Shown here: positions 52,365 through 61,107 of the stretch, in pieces
Position numbering within the stretch: the stretch's first letter is position 1
Layout: every line of letters begins with the position of its first letter
Assembly (NCBI GenBank): GCA_965227255.1
Contig: CBDDFS010000004.1
Span: forward strand, 62,001 to 126,000
Length of the DNA: 64,000 nt
Direction of reading: 5' to 3'
DNA from: CBDDFS01 sp965227255
GTDB taxonomy: Bacteria; Bacteroidota; Bacteroidia; Flavobacteriales_E; Vicingaceae
Notes under the pieces: generated by a model
What the model was told of the DNA's origin: nothing
The model's input: only the letters and a program-made list of their open reading frames with translations
Databases searched by the model: none
Made by a program: the position numbers and the translations under genes

Positions 52365-52991
52365 TTATTTGTTGATGGGGTGGCCCTGTAAACTTACTTC
52401 GAAGTCAGGAGTTCTGACCTGGGATTCAGGTTTTTGATAGGCATAAATGGCATCTGAGACAGGGTCGTAGATACTGATCTCTTCAACAACAAATTTCTCA
52501 AGTTCATTGAAGGTAATCTGCTGACCATCGTATTTAATTCGATTGAAATGCTCTTTGAAAGTTTCAATCTGAGAGATAGGCACTTCAACCTCGAATGGCT
52601 CGAAACCGGAAAAGTGTATTTCAAATTTCAATTCTTCGGCAATAAAATATAATTCGGGCGTGCTTTTCGACATCATTTCCACTCCAACCGAGTTAATTAC
52701 AAGAGGCTTTAGAATCTCGATCTGCTCGCGTACTTTCTCTTCAAAGTTATCTTCATCCCTATACTGACTTCCGATTTCTTCGTACCAGGACTCAATCTCA
52801 AATTCGAGTTTCTCTACGATACGCGTTTTAAATGGAAGAATCTTGAAGGCATACTGATCTGAACTGGATTCAAAATTGATCATCTTATCAATCTGGAATC
52901 GATAAGGTCTGCTTTCCGCCTCAATCATCTGGCAGAAACAGGGCAGTGTAAAAAACACTGCAATCAATATGTGAAATATTCTATTCAACAT
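52365..52991 (-). CDS. Secreted protein of unknown function
   Basis: A 208-residue exported protein: signal peptide 1-20 (FFTLPCFCQ cleavage region), then an acidic, helix-rich domain (RIVEKLEFEIESWYEEIGSQYRDEDNFEEKVREQIEI) and a beta-rich part (IHFSGFEPFEVEVPISQIETF). No lipobox that is convincing and no T9SS tail. Its start overlaps the end of the FGE-domain gene by 11 bases, so the two are likely linked in function. I do not recognise the family. Confidence 0.7.
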   Translation of the reverse strand: MLNRIFHILIAVFFTLPCFCQMIEAESRPYRFQIDKMINFESSSDQYAFKILPFKTRIVEKLEFEIESWYEEIGSQYRDEDNFEEKVREQIEILKPLVINSVGVEMMSKSTPELYFIAEELKFEIHFSGFEPFEVEVPISQIETFKEHFNRIKYDGQQITFNELEKFVVEEISIYDPVSDAIYAYQKPESQVRTPDFEVSLQGHPINK

Positions 52992-53982
52992 CTCTTGCTA
53001 ATCTAAAACCCAGGTCATCGTATTTTCCACCGAGAACACTATAACTCCTATTTGTGTTTCTGATGGCATCCTGAGGGTTATTCCAGCTGCCTCCACGGAT
53101 CACTTTGTGCGTTCCATTGCTAGGCCCATCCGGATTCTTGAACGGAGCTTCATTATAATAAGTGTTTCTGTACCAATCATTACACCATTCCATTACGTTT
53201 CCACTCATGTCATAAAGTCCCAGTTCATTTGGCTTCTTTAATCCCGGTTTTCTAGTATGCTGCTTATTATTCTTTGAGAACCAGGCTACTTCATCTGGAT
53301 TGTCACTGCCACTGAAAACATAACCCATAGACTTATTTCCTCCTCTTGCAGCATATTCCCATTCTGCCTCACTAGGTAGACGATAATTCATATTCGTTAG
53401 TCTGTTCAATTCTTCCACGAATCGTTGAACGTCTTTCCAAGATACGTTTTCTACAGGACATTCATCGCAATAATCGAAAAAACTTGGATTGTTTCCCATC
53501 ACCCTACGCCACTGACGCTGAGTGATTTCGTACTTACCAATAAAGAAATCATTGATGTGAACAGAGTGAAGAGGTTTTTCATCATGCTCTTTGTGACTTC
53601 CCTGAATATATTCACCTCCTTCGATGTATACCATCTCAATCACCTTCGCGTCATAAATCCTTCCTATGACTTTGAATTCAACTGAATTGCTTTTTAATTC
53701 TTCTCTTTCTTCGAGGACATTCCAGACGATCTTTCGATTTCGTCCTCCGGTAACATCATTTCCAACGTGACCTGAAACGCTTCGCAGTGGGCCTTCGAAG
53801 TCTTTTCCATCAAGAGCCATGTAAACCGAAACATCATAGAAGTGATCACTGGGAGTTCCGATGAGATCATAGAAGATCAATATATTATTTCCATCTTGCT
53901 CTGCTCTGACATTTCCGATCTGTTGTGCGCTAGCACTGATCGAATATAATGCCAGAAAGAATAATACTACCTTCTGCCTCAT
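52981..53982 (-). CDS. Exported FGE/sulfatase-modifying-factor domain protein
   Basis: A 333-residue exported protein. Signal peptide 1-19, an N-terminal beta-sandwich (IGNVRAEQDGNNILIFYDL to about 110) and a C-terminal formylglycine-generating-enzyme fold (VEMVYIEGGEYIQGS, ITQRQWRRVMGNNPSFF, PVENVSWKDVQRFVEEL, YRLPSEAEWEYAARGG, GLYDMSGNVMEWCNDWY, VIRGGSWNN, GFRLARD). In Bacteroidota such proteins are mostly non-catalytic, GldK-like or binding proteins. A copper-site Cys pair of true FGE is not evident: a single Cys remains in NVMEWCNDW and two in YCDECPVE. The role is open; the coupling to the next gene is notable. Confidence 0.85.
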   Translation of the reverse strand: MRQKVVLFFLALYSISASAQQIGNVRAEQDGNNILIFYDLIGTPSDHFYDVSVYMALDGKDFEGPLRSVSGHVGNDVTGGRNRKIVWNVLEEREELKSNSVEFKVIGRIYDAKVIEMVYIEGGEYIQGSHKEHDEKPLHSVHINDFFIGKYEITQRQWRRVMGNNPSFFDYCDECPVENVSWKDVQRFVEELNRLTNMNYRLPSEAEWEYAARGGNKSMGYVFSGSDNPDEVAWFSKNNKQHTRKPGLKKPNELGLYDMSGNVMEWCNDWYRNTYYNEAPFKNPDGPSNGTHKVIRGGSWNNPQDAIRNTNRSYSVLGGKYDDLGFRLARDVE

Positions 53983-54017
53983 GTGATATAGACGTTGCTT
54001 AGGAGGAAAGCGTTGCT

Positions 54018-54866
54018 TTATTTGTTGAATTTTTTCAGGTCATAACCTGTAACGCCCAACGGAGCTGTACTGCTCACAGATCTGTCATACGACTTCAGTG
54101 TTTCTCCTTTATCTGCGCTATAAATTCGGTAATAAGCCGTTTGACCTCCCCAGTTTCTTGCCGGTCCTACAATGCTGAGAAATGCAACTGTACTGTCCTG
54201 GGTTACAATGGCATCCGTCATTACATCTCTTGTGACAAGCGTAACATCGTGTTTGTAGAACTTCTCGATTTTTTCCAGATCCTTGATCTTGGTGGTTAAA
54301 TGCTCGTTTAGGATGAAGAGCTTTTTTGAATGCAATAGGTTCGAACTTTTGGCGTAATAATCCTGAAAGTCTGATTCGCTTTCGAACTTTTTGTTCTTCA
54401 CCATTTTCACCTTCCATTGAATATTCTGAACCAACGTAGGTAATTTGTACAGAAAATCCTCATCTTTTTCCGTGTAGTGCTTGAGCTTTACATTGGCAAG
54501 TAACTTTCCCTTGGTGTCCATATATCGTTGTCCGCCCATGAACAGACTCATCGAGATAAGATTTTCATCACCAGCAATAAATTCTCTTGTTAGAAAAGAT
54601 TTGGTTTTGTCTTTTTGGTATTCCCTATAAGTTGCGCGATCGATGATCTCATAAGGAGTTACCTTCCAATATTCTTCTGCCACTTTTGTTATTGCAAGAC
54701 TGTAATCTGATTCTTTATGCTGGTCCAAAACGATGTAGGTCGTGGATTTCATGAATTTATCTATGGTTTTCATATCATAGATTACCATGTCGTCAATTTT
54801 GATATCCTGAGCTTGAACAAGCAATGGAAATAGTACGATTGAAAAAAGTAGTTTTGCTGCTTTCAT
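54018..54866 (-). CDS. Secreted protein of unknown function
   Basis: A 282-residue exported protein: signal peptide 1-19 (cleavage after VQAQ), then a basic alpha/beta domain (YEIIDRATYREYQKDKTKSFLTREFIAGDENLISMSLFMGGQRYMDTKGKLL-type region) and a beta-rich C-terminal part (STVAFLSIVGPARNWGGQTAYYRIYSADKGETL). No Cys at all in the mature part that could pair. I do not recognise it. It lies 35 bases before the FGE-domain gene on the same strand, so it could be the first gene of the unit reaching to the symporter. Confidence 0.7.
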   Translation of the reverse strand: MKAAKLLFSIVLFPLLVQAQDIKIDDMVIYDMKTIDKFMKSTTYIVLDQHKESDYSLAITKVAEEYWKVTPYEIIDRATYREYQKDKTKSFLTREFIAGDENLISMSLFMGGQRYMDTKGKLLANVKLKHYTEKDEDFLYKLPTLVQNIQWKVKMVKNKKFESESDFQDYYAKSSNLLHSKKLFILNEHLTTKIKDLEKIEKFYKHDVTLVTRDVMTDAIVTQDSTVAFLSIVGPARNWGGQTAYYRIYSADKGETLKSYDRSVSSTAPLGVTGYDLKKFNK

Positions 54867-54938
54867 ATCTTCTGTCTTGAGCCGCTATATTAATAAAAAT
54901 TGAGGTAAGAAAGGCAGAAGAAGGACCGTGGGATTTTT

Positions 54939-54987
54939 GATTAACGATTACCGATTAACGATTAACGATTTGCGGTTGACGATTTTC
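54939..54987. repeat. Heptamer array (GATTAAC family)
   Basis: Seven adjacent 7-bp units: GATTAAC, GATTACC, GATTAAC, GATTAAC, GATTTGC, GGTTGAC, GATTTTC. It resembles the complement-like GTTAATC array at 32991 (GATTAAC is its reverse complement), placed in an unrelated intergenic region. Confidence 0.85.
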
Positions 54988-55093
54988 GTGTTTATAAAAT
55001 CCAAGACCTAATTATCTGCCACCAGTAACAGTCATCGGTGAATTGTAAAATATGACATTGTTTAATCAGTTTTATAGATAAATCTGAATAATT

Positions 55094-55627
55094 ATGATAA
55101 GAACCAGCTTGGCACTTCTCTTTACAATACTCATTTCCGGATATGGCTTTTCTCAAAATGGCATTCCAACTTTTCATGGAATGGACCTTAATGATGGATC
55201 GGTGAACATGCCTGAAGATGCCTTGGGTAAAAAGACACTTATCGGTTTTGCCTTTTCGCCAAAGGCTCAGGAGGACCTGGAATCATGGGCTCAGCCTGTT
55301 TATGATGAATTCATCGACAAGGAATCTCTTGCGGCTATGGTATATGATGCGAATGTTTATCTGGTCATTGTATTTAATAAGATAAACTCCAGCGTTCGAA
55401 AGAAGGCCATTAAAGAGATGAAAGAAAATATTTTACCTGAATTCTATGGAAACATTATTCTTTCAGATGTTTTAGCTAAAGAAATCAAGAAAGAATTGGA
55501 GATTAAGAACAACGACGTTCCGGCAATTTATACCCTCGATGAGAACGGAAAAATAACATCTACCTCATCGGGAAGGTATTCCAGTAAGAAATTGGAAAAC
55601 CTTTCTAACTATCTTGAAAAAGAATAA
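55094..55627 (+). CDS. Exported thioredoxin-fold-like protein
   Basis: A 177-residue exported protein: signal peptide 1-20 (cleavage before QNGIP). The domain has GMDLNDGSVNMPEDALGKKTLIGFAFSPKAQEDLESWAQPVYDEF, AMVYDANVYLVIVFNKINSSVRKKAIKEMKENI and VPAIYTLDENGKITSTSSG, the arrangement of a thioredoxin-like fold without a CXXC (there is no Cys in the mature protein). It may bind rather than reduce. It is followed by yaaA after 38 bases on the same strand. Confidence 0.7.
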   Translation: MIRTSLALLFTILISGYGFSQNGIPTFHGMDLNDGSVNMPEDALGKKTLIGFAFSPKAQEDLESWAQPVYDEFIDKESLAAMVYDANVYLVIVFNKINSSVRKKAIKEMKENILPEFYGNIILSDVLAKEIKKELEIKNNDVPAIYTLDENGKITSTSSGRYSSKKLENLSNYLEKE

Positions 55628-55665
55628 TATACAGACTCAAAACAACTTATTAAGATAAAATAATC

Positions 55666-56451
55666 ATGATCTCATTACTGTCCCCTGCAAAGAATATGGA
55701 CTTCTCATCAAATGGAAATGGAATGCAAACTTCCATGCCTTCCTTTCTGGATGATTCTGATTACCTGATGGGCAAATTGAAAAAGAAGAGCGCCCGGCAA
55801 TTGGGTAAGATGATGAGCATTAATGCAGAATTATCAGACCTTAATTTTGAGAGAAATCAAAAGTGGAATAAGGAATTCCAAGACAATGATCAAAGAATAG
55901 CACTGCAAGCTTTCAGTGGAGAAGTATATCGAGGACTAAATGCATCTGACTTTTCAGGCGATGACTTGGATTTTGCGAATGATCATATTGGCATACTGTC
56001 TGGATTGTACGGACTTCTGAGAGCAAAAGACCTGATTCAACCATACAGACTGGAAATGGGTACTTCCTGGAAGATCACACCCAAAGTGACAAATCTTTAT
56101 AAATATTGGGGCGGTAGGATAAGTGAGAAACTGGATGAGATTCTGGAAGGTCATTCCGAAAAAGTGATTGTGAATCTTGCAAGTAATGAATATTGGAAAG
56201 CCGTAGACCGAAAGAAATTGAAAGCAAGAGTCATAACATGTAATTTTCTTGATTTAAAGAATGGAGAATACAAAGCAGTTATGACATGGGCCAAACAGGC
56301 CAGGGGAATGATGGCAAGAGAAATAGTGAAGAACAGGGTGGATGAAGCTGAGCAACTAAAGACGTTGACTTTTGGGAATTATTATTTTAATCCCGACATG
56401 AGTGATGAAAATACATTGTCTTTTACCAGAGACAAGGCTGTAATGCTGTGA
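55666..56451 (+). CDS. yaaA: Peroxide stress protein YaaA (DUF328)
   Basis: A 261-residue cytoplasmic DNA-binding protein that lowers free iron damage under peroxide stress in E. coli. Family motifs: SPAKNMDF at the start, ALQAFSGEVYRGL, GILSGLYGLLRAKDLIQPYRLEMG, and VNLASNEYWKAV; the closing LTFGNYYFNPDMSDENTLSFTR matches the family. Full length. It is between the thioredoxin-fold gene and the TonB receptor, spaced 38 and 5 bases, so it may share a transcript with the receptor. Confidence 0.96.
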   Translation: MISLLSPAKNMDFSSNGNGMQTSMPSFLDDSDYLMGKLKKKSARQLGKMMSINAELSDLNFERNQKWNKEFQDNDQRIALQAFSGEVYRGLNASDFSGDDLDFANDHIGILSGLYGLLRAKDLIQPYRLEMGTSWKITPKVTNLYKYWGGRISEKLDEILEGHSEKVIVNLASNEYWKAVDRKKLKARVITCNFLDLKNGEYKAVMTWAKQARGMMAREIVKNRVDEAEQLKTLTFGNYYFNPDMSDENTLSFTRDKAVML

Positions 56452-56456
56452 TTTGA

Positions 56457-58862
56457 ATGAGGTTCAAATACCTTTTTTTTCTTCTGTTATTTTGTTTTTC
56501 GTTTCGATCCGAAGCTCAATTTCTGCAATTGATAGATGAGGAGACGAATTTCCCCATTCCAAATGTACTTGTCTACAATGAAGGAATGAGCATTTCTGTG
56601 CTTACCAATGACAATGGATATGCCGCCATTTCAGCATTTCCCAATGACAGCATCGTTTATATTCAACACCCTTCTTATCACACCTCTGTGGTCAGGATCA
56701 ATCATGATCCGGCTTATGGAAATACCATTGTGGCCCTCAAAGCGAAGAAAATCGAATTAGGCGAGGTGGTTATTTCAGCTTCCAAGAACTATGAATTGAA
56801 AAAATTGGTTCCTCGCAGAATCACTAGCATTTCGGAATCTGAAATCCACTTCAGTGCTCCGCAGTCGTCGGCTGATGTTCTTGAATCAAATGGTGAGGTT
56901 TTTGTGCAAAGAAGTCAAATGGGAGGTGGAAGTCCAATGATCAGAGGATTTTCAGCAAACCGAATTCTTCTGGTTTACGACGGAATCAGAATGAACAACG
57001 CCATATCAAGAGGAGGAAATCTGCATAATATTATTTCAGCCGATCCTTTGTTTATGGAGCGTATTGAAGTGCTATATGGTCCAGGCACGGTTAATTATGG
57101 CAGTGACGCCCTGGGAGGTGTTGTTGATATGCAGAGTAAAGAAATATTTCTGGGCTTTAAAGATTTCTTTGCCGATGCCTCATTGAATTTCAGTTCGGCA
57201 AACATGGGTAGAGTTTTGCATGCTGAAGCAGGTGAGAGCCGAAAGAAATTCGGGTGGTATGCCAGTGCATCATTCAGTCAGTTCGAAGATCTGAGAATGG
57301 GTAGGAATACACTGTCAAACAACTACCTTAGACCATTTTACGTGGATGGAGAAGATGGCAAGAATGATATTGTTGAGAATGATGACGAACTGATTCAAAT
57401 GCCAAGCGCTTACTCTCAATTCTCAACAGCCTTAAAATTGAAATATGCCATAAAACCTCAAAAAGAAATTGAATTTTTTGCAAACTATTCACGAACGAGT
57501 GATATCCCACGCTACGATCGACTCACAGAGTTGGACCAAGATGGTTTGCCTAAAAATTCAGAGTGGTTTTACGGTCCGCAGTCGTGGCTCTTAACAGGAA
57601 TAAGATATTCGGATAAAACATCGCGCAGATTGTCGGATCTCATTAAAATAACCGCAAGCGCTCAAATATGGGAGGAAAGCAGAAATTCTCGAAGGTTCAT
57701 GGATAGTATTCGCAATGAACGGACTGAGCAAGTCAATGTATTTGGTTTTGATGTGGATATGACAAAAAATATCAATGAGAGATCTAGTCTGCAATATGGA
57801 TTGTCGTCTTATTTTAACCAGGTTGAATCGAAAGCAGAAGGGATCAATGTTATTGGTGGTGAGAATACCGACATATCCACCAGATACCCCAATGGAGGAT
57901 CGACATTGTGGTTGTCTGGACTTTATGCCTCCTATAAACAGAAATTCGGCAAGAGGCTCAATACTACATTTGGCTTTCGATATACCTATCAGATGCTGGA
58001 CTCACGTTATGATGACGACACACCCGGACAGGCACTTTTTAATGAAATTCAACTAAATACCGGTGCCTTAACTGCAAGTGCAGGAGCCACTTACTTCCTT
58101 TCGTCAAAATCTCTCTTGAAGGCTAATATTAATTCGGGTTTCAGAGCTCCCAATGTTGATGATATTGCTAAACTCTTTGATTCTGAACCCGGTTTTGTAA
58201 TGGTGCCGAATCCGACATTAGATGCCGAATACTCTTATAATGCAGAGATCGGTTATGAGATCAGCGATTCTTCGGTTTACAGCTTCAATATCTCAGGATT
58301 TTACACCTATTTAGACAATGCTATTGTGAGGGACGATTACTTACTAAACGGTCAGGATTCGATCTTTTATGAAGGAGAGAAGAGAAAGGTGCAATCATTG
58401 GTGAATGGGGAGTATGCCAATATTTATGGCTTCCACATCGGCTTTATGTTGGCTTTCACAAAGGACTTGCGATTTAAGGTCAACTATACTCATACTGAGG
58501 GAAGAGATAATAAAGACCGACCTCTGCGACATGTTTCTCCAAATTTCGGAGGGATTCACCTGATCTTTCAAAAGAAAAAGCTGATGATGGATCTTTATTC
58601 CAGATATAATTTTGGGTTTGAAAATGAAGAAATAGCATCATCCGAGCAAAGCAAAACTCATATGTATGCTTTAGATGGGAATGGCAATGTGTATGTTCCA
58701 GCTTTTATGACACTTAATTTTATGGCCAATTACAGGATGAATAAAACCTTTGAATTTACCGGTGGAGTAGAGAATATAACGGATGTTGGTTACCGGACTT
58801 ATTCATCCGGAATATCCGCCCCGGGGATTAATTTTAAATTGGGCATAAAAAGTCATTTTTAA
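56457..58862 (+). CDS. TonB-dependent outer-membrane receptor
   Basis: An 801-residue receptor. Signal peptide 1-20, a carboxypeptidase-like regulatory domain (about 22-100, ETNFPIPNVLVYNEGMSISVLTNDNGYAAIS), a plug domain (EVVISASKNYE at 102, RSQMGGGSPMIRGFSANRILLVYDGIRMNNAISRGG, VLYGPGTVNYGSDALGGVVD) and a 22-strand barrel. Near the C-terminus, FRAPNVDDIAKLF and VPNPTLDAEYSYNAEIGYE resemble the FRAP/NPxL motifs of heme and other receptors. The ligand is not known. It starts 5 bases after yaaA; no SusD partner is present. Confidence 0.93.
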   Translation: MRFKYLFFLLLFCFSFRSEAQFLQLIDEETNFPIPNVLVYNEGMSISVLTNDNGYAAISAFPNDSIVYIQHPSYHTSVVRINHDPAYGNTIVALKAKKIELGEVVISASKNYELKKLVPRRITSISESEIHFSAPQSSADVLESNGEVFVQRSQMGGGSPMIRGFSANRILLVYDGIRMNNAISRGGNLHNIISADPLFMERIEVLYGPGTVNYGSDALGGVVDMQSKEIFLGFKDFFADASLNFSSANMGRVLHAEAGESRKKFGWYASASFSQFEDLRMGRNTLSNNYLRPFYVDGEDGKNDIVENDDELIQMPSAYSQFSTALKLKYAIKPQKEIEFFANYSRTSDIPRYDRLTELDQDGLPKNSEWFYGPQSWLLTGIRYSDKTSRRLSDLIKITASAQIWEESRNSRRFMDSIRNERTEQVNVFGFDVDMTKNINERSSLQYGLSSYFNQVESKAEGINVIGGENTDISTRYPNGGSTLWLSGLYASYKQKFGKRLNTTFGFRYTYQMLDSRYDDDTPGQALFNEIQLNTGALTASAGATYFLSSKSLLKANINSGFRAPNVDDIAKLFDSEPGFVMVPNPTLDAEYSYNAEIGYEISDSSVYSFNISGFYTYLDNAIVRDDYLLNGQDSIFYEGEKRKVQSLVNGEYANIYGFHIGFMLAFTKDLRFKVNYTHTEGRDNKDRPLRHVSPNFGGIHLIFQKKKLMMDLYSRYNFGFENEEIASSEQSKTHMYALDGNGNVYVPAFMTLNFMANYRMNKTFEFTGGVENITDVGYRTYSSGISAPGINFKLGIKSHF

Positions 58863-58963
58863 AACATGCCATGTAATATTATAGTCCTAAAATTGTGTGC
58901 CCGAAAAAATCAGGTAACAATTTTTCCGATTATTCGTTATATTAGAACAACGCCGAAGTTAAG

Positions 58964-60400
58964 ATGACAAAAGTTGCTCCATCGCCGAAGAGAAAGGCAC
59001 TGTCAATCAACCTTGACTCTAACATTTATGGAACCTTCGCCGAGATCGGCGCAGGACAAGAAGTGGTGAGACACTTTTTCAGAGCCGGAGGTGCTTCCGG
59101 CACCATCGCCAAGGCCATGTCGGCCTACGACAAAGACTTCTCTGACGCCATTTACGGGAAAGAAGATACGGCGCAATATGTCTGCAAATCAAGATTGATC
59201 AAAATGATCACTCATGAGTATCACCTCATGGAGGAGAGATTGAGAAGAGAAGATCATCCCAACACGAAGTTCTTTTCATTCGCAGACACAGTTACCACGA
59301 TCAATTACGAAAAGACGAATAAAGGACATGGCTGGATGGGTATACGTTACCAGTTATCACCAGACTCTGAGCCTAACGATCTTACCTTACACTTTAACTT
59401 AAGAGATAACGATACAATGCTTCAGCAGGAGGCCATAGGCCTTCTTGGACTGAATGTGGTTTATGCCTGCTATCATTATTACGATCCAATTGAGATGATC
59501 CTGTCGCTTTATGACAACCTCGACAGAGATAGATTGGAAATCGATATGATCAATCTTGATGGTCCGGATTTCAAAGATGTAGATAACAGACTGCTCAGCC
59601 TTCAACTTGTAAAGCATGGTATGACAGATGCCGTGATTTTTGGTCCGGATGGCAATAATCTTCACCCTTCAGAGCTGTTGTACAAGAAAAACATTCTTGC
59701 TCTGAGAGGTAGCTTCAGACCTGTAACCAAGGTCAATCTTGATATGCTTGAAACCGGCTATCAGAAATTTGCGGCAGAATCGAAAGTAGACGAAGACAAA
59801 GTTGTTAAGCTTTTTGAGATTACACTTAACAATCTGAAAGCTGAAGGAGATATTGATGAGCAGGACTTCCTGGACAGGGCTGAATTGCTTTGCTCCCTGG
59901 GTTATACTGTATTGATCAGTAATTATCAATTATACTATCGATTGATAGAGTACTTCTCAAGATATACCAAAGCCAGAATGGGCTTAATACTTGGTGTGAA
60001 TAGTGTACTGGATATTTTCAATGACAAATATTATCGTCATTTGAATGGAGGAATACTTGAAGCATTCGGAATTCTATTCACCAGGGATCTGAAAATGTAT
60101 TTATATCCGTCGCAAAACGAGCAAGGTGAGAATGTATATAATAGCGGTAACCTTGATGTGCATCCTCGTCTGAAACCATTATATGATTATTTGGTCCAGA
60201 ATAACAGGATGGTGGATATCGATAATTTCAATTCCAAATACCTGAACATATTTTCAAGAGAAGTTTTGAGAATGATCAGGGAAGGAGATCCGGAATGGAA
60301 AGAAATGGTTCCGGAAAAAGCCAAATCCATAATCGAAGATAAAATGCTCTTTGGTTATGATGACTCCATGGAAGAAATCAGAGTCAAAGCTGATTCTTAA
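58964..60400 (+). CDS. Conserved-looking protein of unknown function (478 aa)
   Basis: A 478-residue soluble protein with no signal peptide. Conserved-looking blocks: INLDSNIYGTFAEIGAGQEVVRHFFRAGGASGTIAKAMSAYDKDFSD, ETTINYEKTNKGHGWMGIRYQLSP-type core, GLNVVYACYHYY and ARMGLILGVNSVLDIFNDKYYRHLNGGILEAFGILF. The pattern reads as an alpha/beta enzyme with several internal Gly-rich turns (GAGQE, GVNSV). I do not recognise the family and give no function; annotations of such proteins are often unsafe. It is the only gene on its transcript as far as I can see, convergent with a TPR gene (overlap 4 bases). Confidence 0.8.
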   Translation: MTKVAPSPKRKALSINLDSNIYGTFAEIGAGQEVVRHFFRAGGASGTIAKAMSAYDKDFSDAIYGKEDTAQYVCKSRLIKMITHEYHLMEERLRREDHPNTKFFSFADTVTTINYEKTNKGHGWMGIRYQLSPDSEPNDLTLHFNLRDNDTMLQQEAIGLLGLNVVYACYHYYDPIEMILSLYDNLDRDRLEIDMINLDGPDFKDVDNRLLSLQLVKHGMTDAVIFGPDGNNLHPSELLYKKNILALRGSFRPVTKVNLDMLETGYQKFAAESKVDEDKVVKLFEITLNNLKAEGDIDEQDFLDRAELLCSLGYTVLISNYQLYYRLIEYFSRYTKARMGLILGVNSVLDIFNDKYYRHLNGGILEAFGILFTRDLKMYLYPSQNEQGENVYNSGNLDVHPRLKPLYDYLVQNNRMVDIDNFNSKYLNIFSREVLRMIREGDPEWKEMVPEKAKSIIEDKMLFGYDDSMEEIRVKADS

Positions 60401-61005
60401 GAGATCCTAAGAAATTTCTTGACAAATTGGTAGAAGTCTTTTCGTTCTTCCTTTGAGCGAAAAACAGCAAACATTTGGGAAACCAAGCTTCTAACTTGCT
60501 TTTCTTCTTCCTTAACATGAATATCCAGTTCTTCAAGTAGATCCTTTACTACTTCGTCTCGTTCGCGAATGCTATTGAGATCGTCTACAAGATCTTCTTC
60601 AGTTAGCTTATCCGCAATTTTAAAACGCTTCTGAGCACGTTCTATATAGCCGAGTTTTTCTTCCAGCATACCCAGATTATTCTGAGAGACAGCATTTTCC
60701 GGTTCAAGTTCCAAGGCCTTCCTGTAATCCTCAACGGCTCCCCGGGTATCACCTGCGCGGTCTCTAATATATGCTCTGCTTGCGTATCGATATGGATTCT
60801 CCGGTTCAAGTTCCAGAGCCTTATTCAGATCTTCCAGTGAACCTGCCAGATCATTGAGATGATATTTAGCCACACCTCGGTCGCTATATGCATCAGCAAA
60901 ATTGGGATCTTGCTTGATGATTTTGTCAAACTCGGATACGGCTTTGGCATATTCACCTTTGCTGCTAAGTTTGACAGCCTGAGTATAATGAGATTTAATG
61001 TCCAT
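60397..61005 (-). CDS. Small TPR protein
   Basis: A 202-residue cytoplasmic protein with three to four TPR units over residues 5-135 (YTQAVKLSSKGEYAKAVSEFDKIIKQDPNFADAYSDRGVAKYHLNDLAGSLEDLNKALELEPENPYRYASRAYIRDRAG-type). A charged helix follows (LEELDIHVKEEEKQVRSLVSQM). Not lipidated, no signal. It overlaps the convergent 478-residue gene by 4 bases. Partner unknown. Confidence 0.9.
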   Translation of the reverse strand: MDIKSHYTQAVKLSSKGEYAKAVSEFDKIIKQDPNFADAYSDRGVAKYHLNDLAGSLEDLNKALELEPENPYRYASRAYIRDRAGDTRGAVEDYRKALELEPENAVSQNNLGMLEEKLGYIERAQKRFKIADKLTEEDLVDDLNSIRERDEVVKDLLEELDIHVKEEEKQVRSLVSQMFAVFRSKEERKDFYQFVKKFLRIS

Positions 61006-61107
61006 ATCTACCAGTTAAGCTTCCAGTTTTGGGACTTATGAAATTACACATAATTTCTACCAAAAAATTAAATTGGTAACTTTAGTGTATATAAACAAGT
61101 TGTGCGT

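Noticed and set aside
52981..53982. GldK motor protein
   Set aside because: It has an FGE-like fold as GldK does, but no gldLMN genes are adjacent, no lipobox, and an N-terminal beta-sandwich is added.
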